64,000 nucleotides of DNA from Vasconcelosia minhoensis LEGE 07310 (GTDB taxonomy: Bacteria; Cyanobacteriota; Cyanobacteriia; Phormidesmidales; Phormidesmidaceae): NCBI RefSeq assembly GCF_015207255.1, contig NZ_JADEXG010000008.1, forward strand, positions 48,516 through 112,515, written 5' to 3'. Positions 19,430 to 27,923 of the stretch are shown here, one piece after another; within the stretch, counting starts at the first letter, position 1; each line of letters starts with the position of its first letter. The position numbers were made by a program, and so were the translations under genes. Under the pieces are notes generated by a model. The model was given only the letters and a program-made list of their open reading frames with translations, was not told the DNA's origin and made no database searches.

Positions 19430-19981
19430 TTATAGATTGCGAACGGCCCACAGCAGCCGCTCCGGTGTCGCATTGTGGTGCAGAAAGGAAAACAGGTGCT
19501 GAAACCGCAGCCGACCGTCGGTATCTAGCACAAACTGAGCCGGTAGGGGCGCTCCCAGCGCCTGTCCGGTGCCGTACTGCCGGAAAACTGTGCAGGCCGA
19601 GTCGCTTAGCAGCGGCATTGATAGCCCCAGGTCGCGCTGCACTGCCTGGCTCTGTCGCCTATCTGTACTGGTAATCAGCAGCAGTTCTGCTCCAGCCCCG
19701 ATGAACTGATCGTAGGCCCGATTGAGGCTGACAAGGTGGGGCAGGCAAAGAGGGCAGTACTGCTTCTCGGTAAAAATCCGGGTGAAAGCAACGACGACCG
19801 GTCGCTGGCCGCGATAGCAAGACAGCTGTAGGCTATCCTCAGCGCCGACGCGGGGCAGCGTGAAGTCCGGCGCCAGCCGATTTAGCCCCAGGACAGGGGT
19901 AGCGGGAATCGGCAGCAGATTTTTCGCAAATCGGCGATTGATCAACCCTCGAAAATCAGTCGAACTCAGCTGCATATTCAT
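19430..19981 (-). CDS. Peroxiredoxin-like redoxin (AhpC/TSA fold)
   Basis: The 183-residue protein has a thioredoxin-fold redoxin domain: APDFTLPRVGAEDSLQLS, VVVAFTRIFTEKQYCPLC, a LLLITSTDRRQSQAVQRDLGL segment and PAQFVLDTDGRLRF. The Cys-Pro-Leu-Cys pair sits where the peroxidatic cysteine of AhpC-like proteins occurs, which suggests a thiol-disulfide or atypical peroxiredoxin function. About 27 residues precede the domain. It stands alone, converging with tRNA-Ser. Confidence 0.8.
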   Translation of the reverse strand: MNMQLSSTDFRGLINRRFAKNLLPIPATPVLGLNRLAPDFTLPRVGAEDSLQLSCYRGQRPVVVAFTRIFTEKQYCPLCLPHLVSLNRAYDQFIGAGAELLLITSTDRRQSQAVQRDLGLSMPLLSDSACTVFRQYGTGQALGAPLPAQFVLDTDGRLRFQHLFSFLHHNATPERLLWAVRNL

Positions 19982-20046
19982 TCCGGCTCTGGAGCACAGA
20001 GCGCTAGCATCGCCTCTATTTTATATTTTCAGCATTTTCAGCGACG

Positions 20047-21156
20047 TCAGGCTGCCGGACCGGGCGTCAGGGCCGTCGCGATCGCGCCGATGAGCTCGGC
20101 TTGATCAGCGCGGGGCTCGACCAGGCGGGAATCCAGCGGACATTCAGCCAGCATAGCCTGCTGCTGGCGCAGCTCGTCGGGTTTGGCAGCACCAATCAGC
20201 ACCAGCGGCACCAGCTGGCGTGAGCGGTAGACGCTGATCGAGGCGATCGCGAGCTCAAACGGGCCGGGTTCAAAGTGGGGATTCAGCGCCTTGTCGTATT
20301 CAAACTTGCTCAGCATCACTTGGAGGGAGTGAATCTGGGCCGGGTCCAGCGGCGGCGCGTTGGGCACCGATCGGGCGCGAAAGGTAGGGACGGTCTCTTG
20401 AAACGGCACATTGATGCTGAGCCACTGCTCCGCCTGCGTGTCAAAGGAATAGATATAGGCCGGACTGTCCCAGCCCGGATCGTTGCGCAGGATGAACTTG
20501 TACCGCTGGCCGTCGCCCCGGACCCGCAGCCGCAGCCCCTGCCAGTCGGAAAAAATGAAGGGGGGTTCAAAGTTGCGCGTCCGCACCGAGGTAAAGCCGC
20601 CCGAGTTGTCGGTCGAGACCCGTCCGGTAAACACAGCGGCGCGATCGCGCCAGACCAGGCGGCTCTGGCTGACGCCGCCCATGACCACATCGTCGAGGCT
20701 GCCCCAGGCGTCAGACGGGTTACTTTCACTAAAGTCAAATACCGGCTGCTGGACAACCCCCGCATTTTCTCCCAGGGCATCGGCCAGGCGACTCACTAAG
20801 CTGGAAAGCGCCTCGGGGCTGAAATCGGCGCTGTTCACAATCAGGCCGTCTGCGGATAGCAGCGGCTCCAGCGGCAGGTCGGCAGTCGCCGCCGGGTCGA
20901 TCGCGCGTGATCGCAGGCCGATATCTTGGGCTGCCAGCTGTTTTTCTAGGTTGCGGCTGAGGGCTGTGGCCGACTCAGGGGCTAAAAACAGAGCTTGCTT
21001 AGGCATCGGCGGAATCATGGCACCGCTGGGGTTAGTTGACTGGCCCAGCAGCTGCTGAACCCAGCGAAAGCTTCCTATAAATGGAATCTCCCCATAGTAG
21101 TTGAGGGTTTCCAAGAAGCGCCCCAGGTTCCATGAAGAACGACTCTCTGATGTCAT
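20047..21156 (-). CDS. CIA30-domain protein
   Basis: The C-terminal half carries a CIA30 (NDUFAF1-like) beta-sandwich: SDAWGSLDDVVMGGVSQS, FTGRVSTDNSGGFTSVRT, LRLRVRGDGQRYKFILR and FRARSVPNAPPLDP. In mitochondria CIA30 helps complex I assembly; cyanobacterial members are uncharacterised. Many relatives carry an NAD(P)-binding domain, but here the N-terminal region is short and only loosely similar. The ATG at 21154-21156 (TSESRSSWNLGRFLETL) is chosen because AGGAG lies seven bases before it. The length is then 369 residues. Confidence 0.82.
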   Translation of the reverse strand: MTSESRSSWNLGRFLETLNYYGEIPFIGSFRWVQQLLGQSTNPSGAMIPPMPKQALFLAPESATALSRNLEKQLAAQDIGLRSRAIDPAATADLPLEPLLSADGLIVNSADFSPEALSSLVSRLADALGENAGVVQQPVFDFSESNPSDAWGSLDDVVMGGVSQSRLVWRDRAAVFTGRVSTDNSGGFTSVRTRNFEPPFIFSDWQGLRLRVRGDGQRYKFILRNDPGWDSPAYIYSFDTQAEQWLSINVPFQETVPTFRARSVPNAPPLDPAQIHSLQVMLSKFEYDKALNPHFEPGPFELAIASISVYRSRQLVPLVLIGAAKPDELRQQQAMLAECPLDSRLVEPRADQAELIGAIATALTPGPAA

Positions 21157-21566
21157 CGTACTGCTCCTAACTAGGCTGCTTTCGACTGGCCAATCCATTT
21201 TGTGGCCCAGGTTATCCAATCCCAGTTTACAAAGCCTATGAAAATATTAGCTAGTTTTCAGCTTGATACCCGGCATGGCCGATTCAGCCTTTCTAGGCTC
21301 AAACCGGCCGGCCGGGAATCCGGACGCCTCAGGGCTCTGCTCCCTATAGACTTGATGAAAGAAGTTTGCCTATCTCTAAAGTTTCGCTGAAGCTAGCCCC
21401 GGTTGGCTACTGACTCCAAGCCTCCGTGGCTACGCTGAACTTGGGTTGTGAATTTGCCGATATTTCGCCGATTTTGGCACCCGGTTTCCTAAGTTGACTG
21501 AAGTCTCATCTCTAAAGTTTCCTCGCTTCCCCGCCATCGTTTCTACGTTCAAATAGCCTGCCCTCT
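21157..21566. other. Divergent intergenic region with a 14-bp direct repeat
   Basis: No gene is visible in these 410 bases. They separate the divergent CIA30 and glycosyltransferase genes and so must hold both promoters. ATCTCTAAAGTTTC occurs twice in direct orientation, at 21372-21385 and 21508-21521, the second copy 46 bases before the glycosyltransferase start. Confidence 0.5.
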
Positions 21567-22877
21567 ATGCGTATTCTAATCTACTCGTATAACTACCATC
21601 CCGAGCCCATTGGCATTGCCCCACTGATGACCGAACTGGCTGAGGGATTAGCCGCCAGGGGCCATGAGGTGCGGGTGATTACGGCCATGCCCAACTATCC
21701 CGAACGGCAGATCTATCCTGAATATCGCGGCCAGCTCTACAGGACGGAAGTTCGCAACCGGGTCAAAATTCAGCGATGCTACGTCGCGATCCGTCCAAAT
21801 CCAGGGCTGCTCACGCGCATTCTCTTAGACGGCAGCTTTTCAGCTTTGAGCTTCATCCAGGCGCTGGGCGGCTGGCGTCCGGACGTGATCCTCTCTACCA
21901 GCCCCTCACTGCCAGCCTGCGTACCGGTGGCCCTGCTGAAGCTGATCTACGGCTGTCCCACCGTGCTCAGCCTGCAAGATATCTTACCCGAAGCCGCAGT
22001 GCAGACAGGGCTGCTCACCAGCCGTCTGGCCATCCGGGCCTTTGAGCTGCTCGAAAAATTTGCCTACGCCAGCGCGACTAAAATTGCCGTTATCACCGAT
22101 TCGTTTGGCAATAATCTGATCGGCAAGGGGGTGCCTAAGCGCAAGCTGCAATGCATTTCAAACTGGGTCGATGTCAACTTTATCCGCCCCCTGCCGAGGC
22201 AGGGTAATGAGTTCCGTCGCGACCTCCAGCTTGAAGATAAGTTTGTCGTCCTCTACTCGGGCAACATTGCCCGCACCCAGGGCGTTCGCACCATCATTCG
22301 CGCTGCTAAGCAGCTTCAGCAGTTTCCTCAGATTCACTTTGTGATTGCTGGCGAAGAAAGCCAGCTGACCGAGCTGGCTCAGCTGGCTCTGGAACTGGGC
22401 GTCGAAAATGTCACCCTGCGCCCCTTTGCGCCCCGACATAAGCTACCCAAGCTGCTCGCAGCAGCCGATGTTTCGCTGATCATGCAAAAGCGCAACGTGG
22501 TGGGCTTTAACATGCCTTCAAAAACTCAGGTGCTAATGGCCAGCGGTCGCCCGATCATTGCCTCCGTACCCAGCTATGGATCGGCTGCTGACGCGATTGT
22601 TCAGAGCCAGGGCGGCCTCGTCGTAGAGCCTGAAAGCCCTACTGAGCTGGCCAAAGCAATTGTTCAGCTCTACCAGAACCCGGTACAGGCCGAGGCATTT
22701 GGCCAGGCAGGTCGGCAGTTTGCCCTTGAGAACTATTCCTTTGAGCAGGCCTTGAATGCCTATGAAGCGCTGCTCAAGCAGGTCGTCGCTCCCGCTGGCG
22801 AACCTCAAAAAAATTCGGTTTCACCCATCGCAGGCGTGAGCCCAGAGCTCGGAGAGGCGCCGGGACTGTATCGGTAG
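21567..22877 (+). CDS. Glycosyltransferase family 4 (WcaI-like)
   Basis: The 436-residue protein has the GT-B fold of family 4. The N-terminal domain reads MRILIYSYNYHPEPIGIAP and ELAEGLAARGHEVRVITAMP; the C-terminal domain has VVLYSGNIARTQGVRTI, FVIAGEESQL and a PSKTQVLMASGRPIIAS donor-site segment. WcaI-like enzymes transfer fucose in colanic acid synthesis, but donor and acceptor here are unknown; exopolysaccharide or lipopolysaccharide synthesis is likely. It is isolated and converges with the UPF0182 gene, with only 10 bases between stops. Confidence 0.87.
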   Translation: MRILIYSYNYHPEPIGIAPLMTELAEGLAARGHEVRVITAMPNYPERQIYPEYRGQLYRTEVRNRVKIQRCYVAIRPNPGLLTRILLDGSFSALSFIQALGGWRPDVILSTSPSLPACVPVALLKLIYGCPTVLSLQDILPEAAVQTGLLTSRLAIRAFELLEKFAYASATKIAVITDSFGNNLIGKGVPKRKLQCISNWVDVNFIRPLPRQGNEFRRDLQLEDKFVVLYSGNIARTQGVRTIIRAAKQLQQFPQIHFVIAGEESQLTELAQLALELGVENVTLRPFAPRHKLPKLLAAADVSLIMQKRNVVGFNMPSKTQVLMASGRPIIASVPSYGSAADAIVQSQGGLVVEPESPTELAKAIVQLYQNPVQAEAFGQAGRQFALENYSFEQALNAYEALLKQVVAPAGEPQKNSVSPIAGVSPELGEAPGLYR

Positions 22878-22887
22878 TCGCTGCTGC

Positions 22888-25785
22888 CTAAGGAGACTGA
22901 GTTGGAGACTGAGACCGGGGCGAGGTTTGGGCAGCCTGAAGCTGCTCTAGCAGCTGACCCAGCTGCTTCTGAGCCTGACCATAGGCCGTCCAATCGCCCG
23001 CTTGCAGAGCAGTCTGACCCTGCTGATAGGCTTCCAGGGCGGCGGCGACCGTCTCTGCCTGTTCAGGGGTGATTGGCCGGCTGGGAGTCGCTGAACCTGC
23101 GGTAGAATCACCCGATGATTCTGCTGCGGCCGACTCGACTGGCGCACTTTCTGAAGCACCGCTGAAAATAGCCTGGAGCGCTTCTGGTAACGCCTGCCGC
23201 ATCACAATCGTATTTTCGTAGGCGACAATCACCCGCTTCAGCTCGGGCAGAGCGCCCTGATCGGCCTTCAGGTAAACCGGCTCAAAATAGAGCAGCGACT
23301 GCTCCACCGGAATCACCAGCAGGTCTCCTCGAATCACGCTAGAGCCCTGCTGATTCCAAAGGGTGAGCTGCTGAGAGATTTCGGGATTCTGGTCGATCCG
23401 GGCCTCGATCTGCTTGGGGCCATAGACTAGCTCCTGCTTGGGAAATTCATACAGCACTAGGCTGCCGTAGTTTTCGCCATCGCAGCGGGCCGCCATCCAG
23501 GCCACCATGTTGTCTTTAGTCGATGGGGTAAAGGGCAGAATTTGCAGGAATTCTTCTCCATCGGCGTTGGGTAGGCGCATGATCACATAGTAGGGTTCCA
23601 TCCGCTGGAGCTGGTCATCTTCCCCGACCTGGAGAGGAAACTGCCAGAGGTCTTCCTGGTTGTAAAAGACGTCAGGATCTTCCATGTGGTAAGCCCGGTA
23701 GAGCTGGGCCTGGATCTGGAAGAGGTTGAGCGGATAGCGATAGTGGGCCCGCAGGTCTGCCGACGCCACTTCGGCGGGCTGAAACAGAGAAGGAAAAATC
23801 TTCTGGTAGGTCGCCAGAATCGGATCGGCGGCATCGACTACGTAGAACTGAAGCGTTCCATCATAGGCATCGACCACGACCTTGACGGCGTCGCGAATGT
23901 AGTTGGTATCGCTGCGGGCAATCCGCTCAATTTCGCGGTTTTGCAACAGCTCCGCCGCGTCGGGGGTGCTGCTGATCGGTTCGGAGTAGGGGTAGCGATC
24001 GCTAATGGTATAGCCATCGACAATCCACTTCATCCGACCGTCGATCAGCGAGAGGTAGGGATCGCTGTCGAGGGAAAGGAAGGGAGCAATCTGCTGCACC
24101 CGCTGGCGGACGTTGCGGTAGTAGTGAATCCGCGACTGGGGGGTGAAATAGTTGGAGATCAAAATCTTCAGGCTGCCCTGGTCAGCGGCATAGGCCAGCC
24201 GTCGCCAGAACGACCCCATTGGCACGCCGCCTTCGCCGTCGTAGTTATTCAGCGCGTTTTGGTCGCCCTGGGGATAGTCAAACTCCTGGGTGGTAGTGCC
24301 AGTAAAAATATAGTGATCGGTTTCTTCGCCATAGTAGAGGCGGGGCTGGTCTACCGAGAGGTCAACGGTCGAGGCGGGAGGAATATCCTGAATAAAAAAT
24401 TCGGGTAGCCCTTCAACCGTTACCTGGTTGACTGGGCTCATGGCCAGGCCGTAGCCATGGGTGTATTTCAGCCGCTGGTTCACCCAGGTTTGGGCCTGGT
24501 CGGGCACGGCATTGTAGTCAAGCTCGCGGGGGGCCAGCATCACCTGCCGGTAGTCGCCATTGAGGGTGTAGCGATCGATATCGACGTCGTGGAAGCGGTA
24601 ATACAGCCGCAGGCTCTGGAGCTCTTGATAGGTGCTTAGCAGCGTCGCATAGTCCCACAGCCGAATGTTCTCTACGGTGGCGGCGTTCTGGTCAATGGCG
24701 GGGCGGTCGAGCTGGCCTTCCACAGCAAAGGGTTCCTGCTGGATTTGCGTCAGGCTGTAGGCCTGGCGGGTGAGCTCAATATTGTGCTGGATGAAGGGCC
24801 GCTCCTTATCCAGCTCGTTGGGCTCGACTACAAACTTTTGCTGCGCCCAGGGATAGAGCCCGTTCACCAGCAGAAAGATCACGGCGTAGACGGCAATCCC
24901 TGCAACCGGTAGGGAAAAACCGCTGCGCCAGAGGGAAGCCACAAACAGCCCCCCCACCACTAAGGTAATGACGCCCATAATCCCGTAGGCATGCATCCGA
25001 GCGTTGACGTCGGTATAGCCCGCCCCAAACACGACGCCGGTGGGCGAGTAGAGCAGGTCGTAGCGGGCCAGCCAGAACCCGGCAGCGATCGCGACGGCCA
25101 GCAGCGCCAGCAAAACGCACAGGTGGGCCTTGACCTCACCGGTCAGAAAATATTTCCACCCCCGCTCGGGCCGCACTTCGCCCCGGATGGCGTAGATCGC
25201 GATCGCTAAGATAATGCTCCAGACAATCAGCTCCGAGGCCGCCTGCTGGAGCCCCTGGTAAAACGGCAGCCGGAAGACATAAAAGCCAATATCCTGCCCG
25301 TAGATTGGCTCGCTGACGCCGAATTCGCTGGGGTTGAGAAACTTGAGGATCGTTTCCCAGGCGGCTGCCGCACCCAGCGCCCAGCTGAGCGAGAGCAGCA
25401 GGATCAGGATCAGGGCGGCGTAGCGGGTCAGGGCCGGAATGTAGGGAGCCCATTCGCTATTGGCCGGGCGGTAGTAGTCGCGATCGCGGGTTTGCCACAG
25501 GGCCAGCCGATAGTTGCCCCACAGGACCAGCGCCGAGAGGACAAACGCACCCAGCGCCGTCACCAGCTGCCAGGTGACCCGGATCCGAAAGACATCGCTG
25601 TAGCCCACCGCCTCAAACCACCAGGACTCGGTCAGAAGATGGAGCAGCGAGCCGGAGAACACCAGTAGCGCTAGGACAGCCAGCAGGCCGAAAACGAAAT
25701 AAGGGCGAATTTTGAAATTTGCAGCCACGGCGTTAAAGAAATGTTGATAACTCCATTCTAGCCACGGCAGGTCTAGCCCATCCAA
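22888..25785 (-). CDS. UPF0182 family membrane protein
   Basis: The 965-residue protein has about seven transmembrane segments in the first 350 residues (for example YFVFGLLAVLALLVFSG and TRYAALILILLLSLSWALG), then a large extracytoplasmic domain with NIRLWDYATLLSTYQELQ, YGLAMSPVNQV and MKWIVDGYTISDRYPYSEP, all typical of UPF0182. A Gln/Ala-rich, partly coiled-coil tail ends it. The function of the family is unknown. The indicated start is a TTG; a GTG at 25728 is an alternative. Confidence 0.9.
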   Translation of the reverse strand: MDGLDLPWLEWSYQHFFNAVAANFKIRPYFVFGLLAVLALLVFSGSLLHLLTESWWFEAVGYSDVFRIRVTWQLVTALGAFVLSALVLWGNYRLALWQTRDRDYYRPANSEWAPYIPALTRYAALILILLLSLSWALGAAAAWETILKFLNPSEFGVSEPIYGQDIGFYVFRLPFYQGLQQAASELIVWSIILAIAIYAIRGEVRPERGWKYFLTGEVKAHLCVLLALLAVAIAAGFWLARYDLLYSPTGVVFGAGYTDVNARMHAYGIMGVITLVVGGLFVASLWRSGFSLPVAGIAVYAVIFLLVNGLYPWAQQKFVVEPNELDKERPFIQHNIELTRQAYSLTQIQQEPFAVEGQLDRPAIDQNAATVENIRLWDYATLLSTYQELQSLRLYYRFHDVDIDRYTLNGDYRQVMLAPRELDYNAVPDQAQTWVNQRLKYTHGYGLAMSPVNQVTVEGLPEFFIQDIPPASTVDLSVDQPRLYYGEETDHYIFTGTTTQEFDYPQGDQNALNNYDGEGGVPMGSFWRRLAYAADQGSLKILISNYFTPQSRIHYYRNVRQRVQQIAPFLSLDSDPYLSLIDGRMKWIVDGYTISDRYPYSEPISSTPDAAELLQNREIERIARSDTNYIRDAVKVVVDAYDGTLQFYVVDAADPILATYQKIFPSLFQPAEVASADLRAHYRYPLNLFQIQAQLYRAYHMEDPDVFYNQEDLWQFPLQVGEDDQLQRMEPYYVIMRLPNADGEEFLQILPFTPSTKDNMVAWMAARCDGENYGSLVLYEFPKQELVYGPKQIEARIDQNPEISQQLTLWNQQGSSVIRGDLLVIPVEQSLLYFEPVYLKADQGALPELKRVIVAYENTIVMRQALPEALQAIFSGASESAPVESAAAESSGDSTAGSATPSRPITPEQAETVAAALEAYQQGQTALQAGDWTAYGQAQKQLGQLLEQLQAAQTSPRSQSPTQSP

Positions 25786-25853
25786 ACGGGCGTGAGCGAA
25801 ATATAAAGTAGGCTTATGAAGCGAGAGAAAAGCCGTACCAGCCCAGCATCCGC

Positions 25854-27155
25854 CTACTCCTGAGTTTCAGGGAGCTGATTGACGCAGCCCTCAGCGTCGT
25901 AATCCACGTCGATTTTGACCTGATAGGGCACCGGGCCATCTGACTCAGGAAAACTGTAATTGCGGGCAGCCGTCAGAGCCTGGCTGTTGAGAATGTCATA
26001 GCCTGTGCTTCCTAGCATACTCACCTCCTGAGGCCTGCCTTCGGGACCGACCAGGACGCCGACTAAACCGTCTGTCGGAGGCGTATCGAGGCAGACGCTA
26101 AGGACATTCGCATCGAGCCCGAGATCGGCTTCACCAGGCTGCAGCTCAGCCGAGCCGACTTTCTCTCGGGCGGCAGTGAGCCACGTCTCAGCGGCGGCAC
26201 TGACGTCGGCCTCGGCGGTTCCTGCCGGGTCATATTGATAGGCTGCCAGCAGGCTACGGCTGCGCGACCCCGAATCGCCTTCGGCCGGCGCTGCAGCAGC
26301 AGTTAATTCGTCGCCGGTTTGCTCCGGTGCTGTCTCGCCCAATGCCGTCTCGTCCGGTGTCGTCTCACCTGGAGCTGCCGTCGCGGCATCGGTACCGGTG
26401 AGGGCATCGGCCAGCGCCGTCCGCGATTCGCTAGAGGCCGACCCATTCTGAGGTGCGGCGAGGAGCTCGTCTAATGTCCGAGTCTCACCGCTGGGCAGCT
26501 CAGGCAGTGAGCCCGGCTCTGCTGCTGTCGCGTCGGCGCTGGTCTCTGGCGCTGCTTGGGTCTCTGGCGCTGTTTGAGCGGGCGGCTGTCCCGGTGGGTT
26601 AGGAATCGCCCCAATCCGAACTCCAGCGGGCGGACGGCTGACCTGAGGAGCGTTGCGAACGCTAAACCGGGTAATGGAAGGCGGAGCGCTGAACGGAGAA
26701 CGAGAAACAGCAGGTGGCTGGGGTAAAAAGGTCGAAGGTGCCTGTTGTAACCCTGGCGAAGCAGGGTTGGGAAAGCTGCCAAAGCTGCCCGGAGTCGGCA
26801 GGGTTAAAGCAGATGGGGGCTTAAAGCCGCCCGGCGGATTGTTGAGACGGTCGAGCCCTAAAGGAAAGGGAGTTTGGGAGAAGTTGGGCAGGCGACTTTG
26901 CTCGGCGGGCGTCAGCTGCACTAGGGGCACGTTTCTCGGCTCCGCCGCTGTCGCGTCTCCGTCTACCCAGGCGGCAAAGGAAACGTCTGAGTATCGTGGG
27001 CCAAAGGCAAAGAATAGGCCATGCACGCCAACGGACGCCAGCACCGCGATCGAATAGGGATTGAGCAGCGACTGAGGGAAAAATCGGGTTTTGGGAGCAG
27101 TTGAAGCCATAGGGTTAGGGGCTAATTCGCCTTGGGAGAGGGCGCGATCGCGCAT
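25854..27155 (-). CDS. TonB-like periplasm-spanning protein
   Basis: The 433-residue protein has one N-terminal membrane anchor (YSIAVLASVGVHGLFFAFG), a long Pro/Ala/Thr/Glu-rich linker with repeated APET and TAAPGETTPDETALGE-like units, and a C-terminal domain resembling TonB C-termini, including GVLVGPEGRPQEVSMLGST and ALTAARNYSFPES. TonB proteins energise outer-membrane transporters; ExbB/ExbD and a TonB box receptor are not in the window. It starts three bases after the cobI stop, favouring the ATG at 27155; a second ATG lies at 27110. Assignment to TonB is tentative. Confidence 0.6.
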   Translation of the reverse strand: MRDRALSQGELAPNPMASTAPKTRFFPQSLLNPYSIAVLASVGVHGLFFAFGPRYSDVSFAAWVDGDATAAEPRNVPLVQLTPAEQSRLPNFSQTPFPLGLDRLNNPPGGFKPPSALTLPTPGSFGSFPNPASPGLQQAPSTFLPQPPAVSRSPFSAPPSITRFSVRNAPQVSRPPAGVRIGAIPNPPGQPPAQTAPETQAAPETSADATAAEPGSLPELPSGETRTLDELLAAPQNGSASSESRTALADALTGTDAATAAPGETTPDETALGETAPEQTGDELTAAAAPAEGDSGSRSRSLLAAYQYDPAGTAEADVSAAAETWLTAAREKVGSAELQPGEADLGLDANVLSVCLDTPPTDGLVGVLVGPEGRPQEVSMLGSTGYDILNSQALTAARNYSFPESDGPVPYQVKIDVDYDAEGCVNQLPETQE

Positions 27156-27158
27156 TCC

Positions 27159-27923
27159 TTAAGGTCTACGATGGGGAACGCGAATAATCAGCAGCGAAAA
27201 ATAGGGCAGCTTTAAATCGGGCCAATCCTTTAGACCAGCATAGATCATCTGGTCGGGCCTTGTGGCATGTTTGACCACATAGCTATGCTCTAACAGCTGC
27301 TGCTGCTGGAGCATAGACCAGACCTGAGCATAGACCGAGCTCACCTTGAGCAAAACCACGGCTTCGGCCCAGGCCAGGGCCGCTTCCAGCGTCGCCATCT
27401 GATACAGGGCTGGCAACACCGCCAGCCGCTGCGATCGCACCGTCAGTGGAATGCCTAACGCCGCTGCTGCTGCTAGGGGGGAGCAAATGCCTGGAACGGC
27501 TTCAACCTGCGCTTCGGGATGCTGCTGGAGCAGGCTCTGGGCCAGGTAGGTAAAGGTGCTGTAAAAGCTGATATCGCCCTCCGAGGCGAAGACCACATCC
27601 CCGTTCTGCATCGCCTGCCAAACCTGGTCGGCGGCAGTTTTCCAAGCAGCCTTCAGAATAGCCTCGTCCTGAACGTAGGGAAAGGTCAGCGGTAGCTGCT
27701 GCTGGTGGGGCTGGAGCCAGGTCGAGATCGCGCTTTGGGCGACCCCAGGCTCTCCCCTAAGCCCGGCGGGGAAAGCCACGATGGGGGCCGCTTGGAGGCG
27801 GCGTAGCGCTTTGACCGTAATCAGCTCAGGGTCGCCAGGACCGACCCCGATGCCGCAGAGCCTGCCGGGTCGATGCTGGGATAAGCTGGCCTCTAGGCTA
27901 GCCTCTAAGGCAGGTGATTTCAA
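27159..27923 (-). CDS. cobI: Precorrin-2 C20-methyltransferase
   Basis: The enzyme methylates C-20 of precorrin-2 or its cobalt form during cobalamin synthesis. The 254-residue protein begins its domain with LCGIGVGPGDPELITVKALR, the SAM-binding loop of the corrin/porphyrin methylases, followed by VVFASEGDISFYSTFTYL and AVPGICSPLAAAAALGIPL. The start is a TTG whose last two bases form part of the TGA of the antiporter gene (TTGA overlap), implying coupled translation. No other cob gene is in the window and no cobalamin riboswitch was recognised. Confidence 0.9.
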   Translation of the reverse strand: MKSPALEASLEASLSQHRPGRLCGIGVGPGDPELITVKALRRLQAAPIVAFPAGLRGEPGVAQSAISTWLQPHQQQLPLTFPYVQDEAILKAAWKTAADQVWQAMQNGDVVFASEGDISFYSTFTYLAQSLLQQHPEAQVEAVPGICSPLAAAAALGIPLTVRSQRLAVLPALYQMATLEAALAWAEAVVLLKVSSVYAQVWSMLQQQQLLEHSYVVKHATRPDQMIYAGLKDWPDLKLPYFSLLIIRVPHRRP

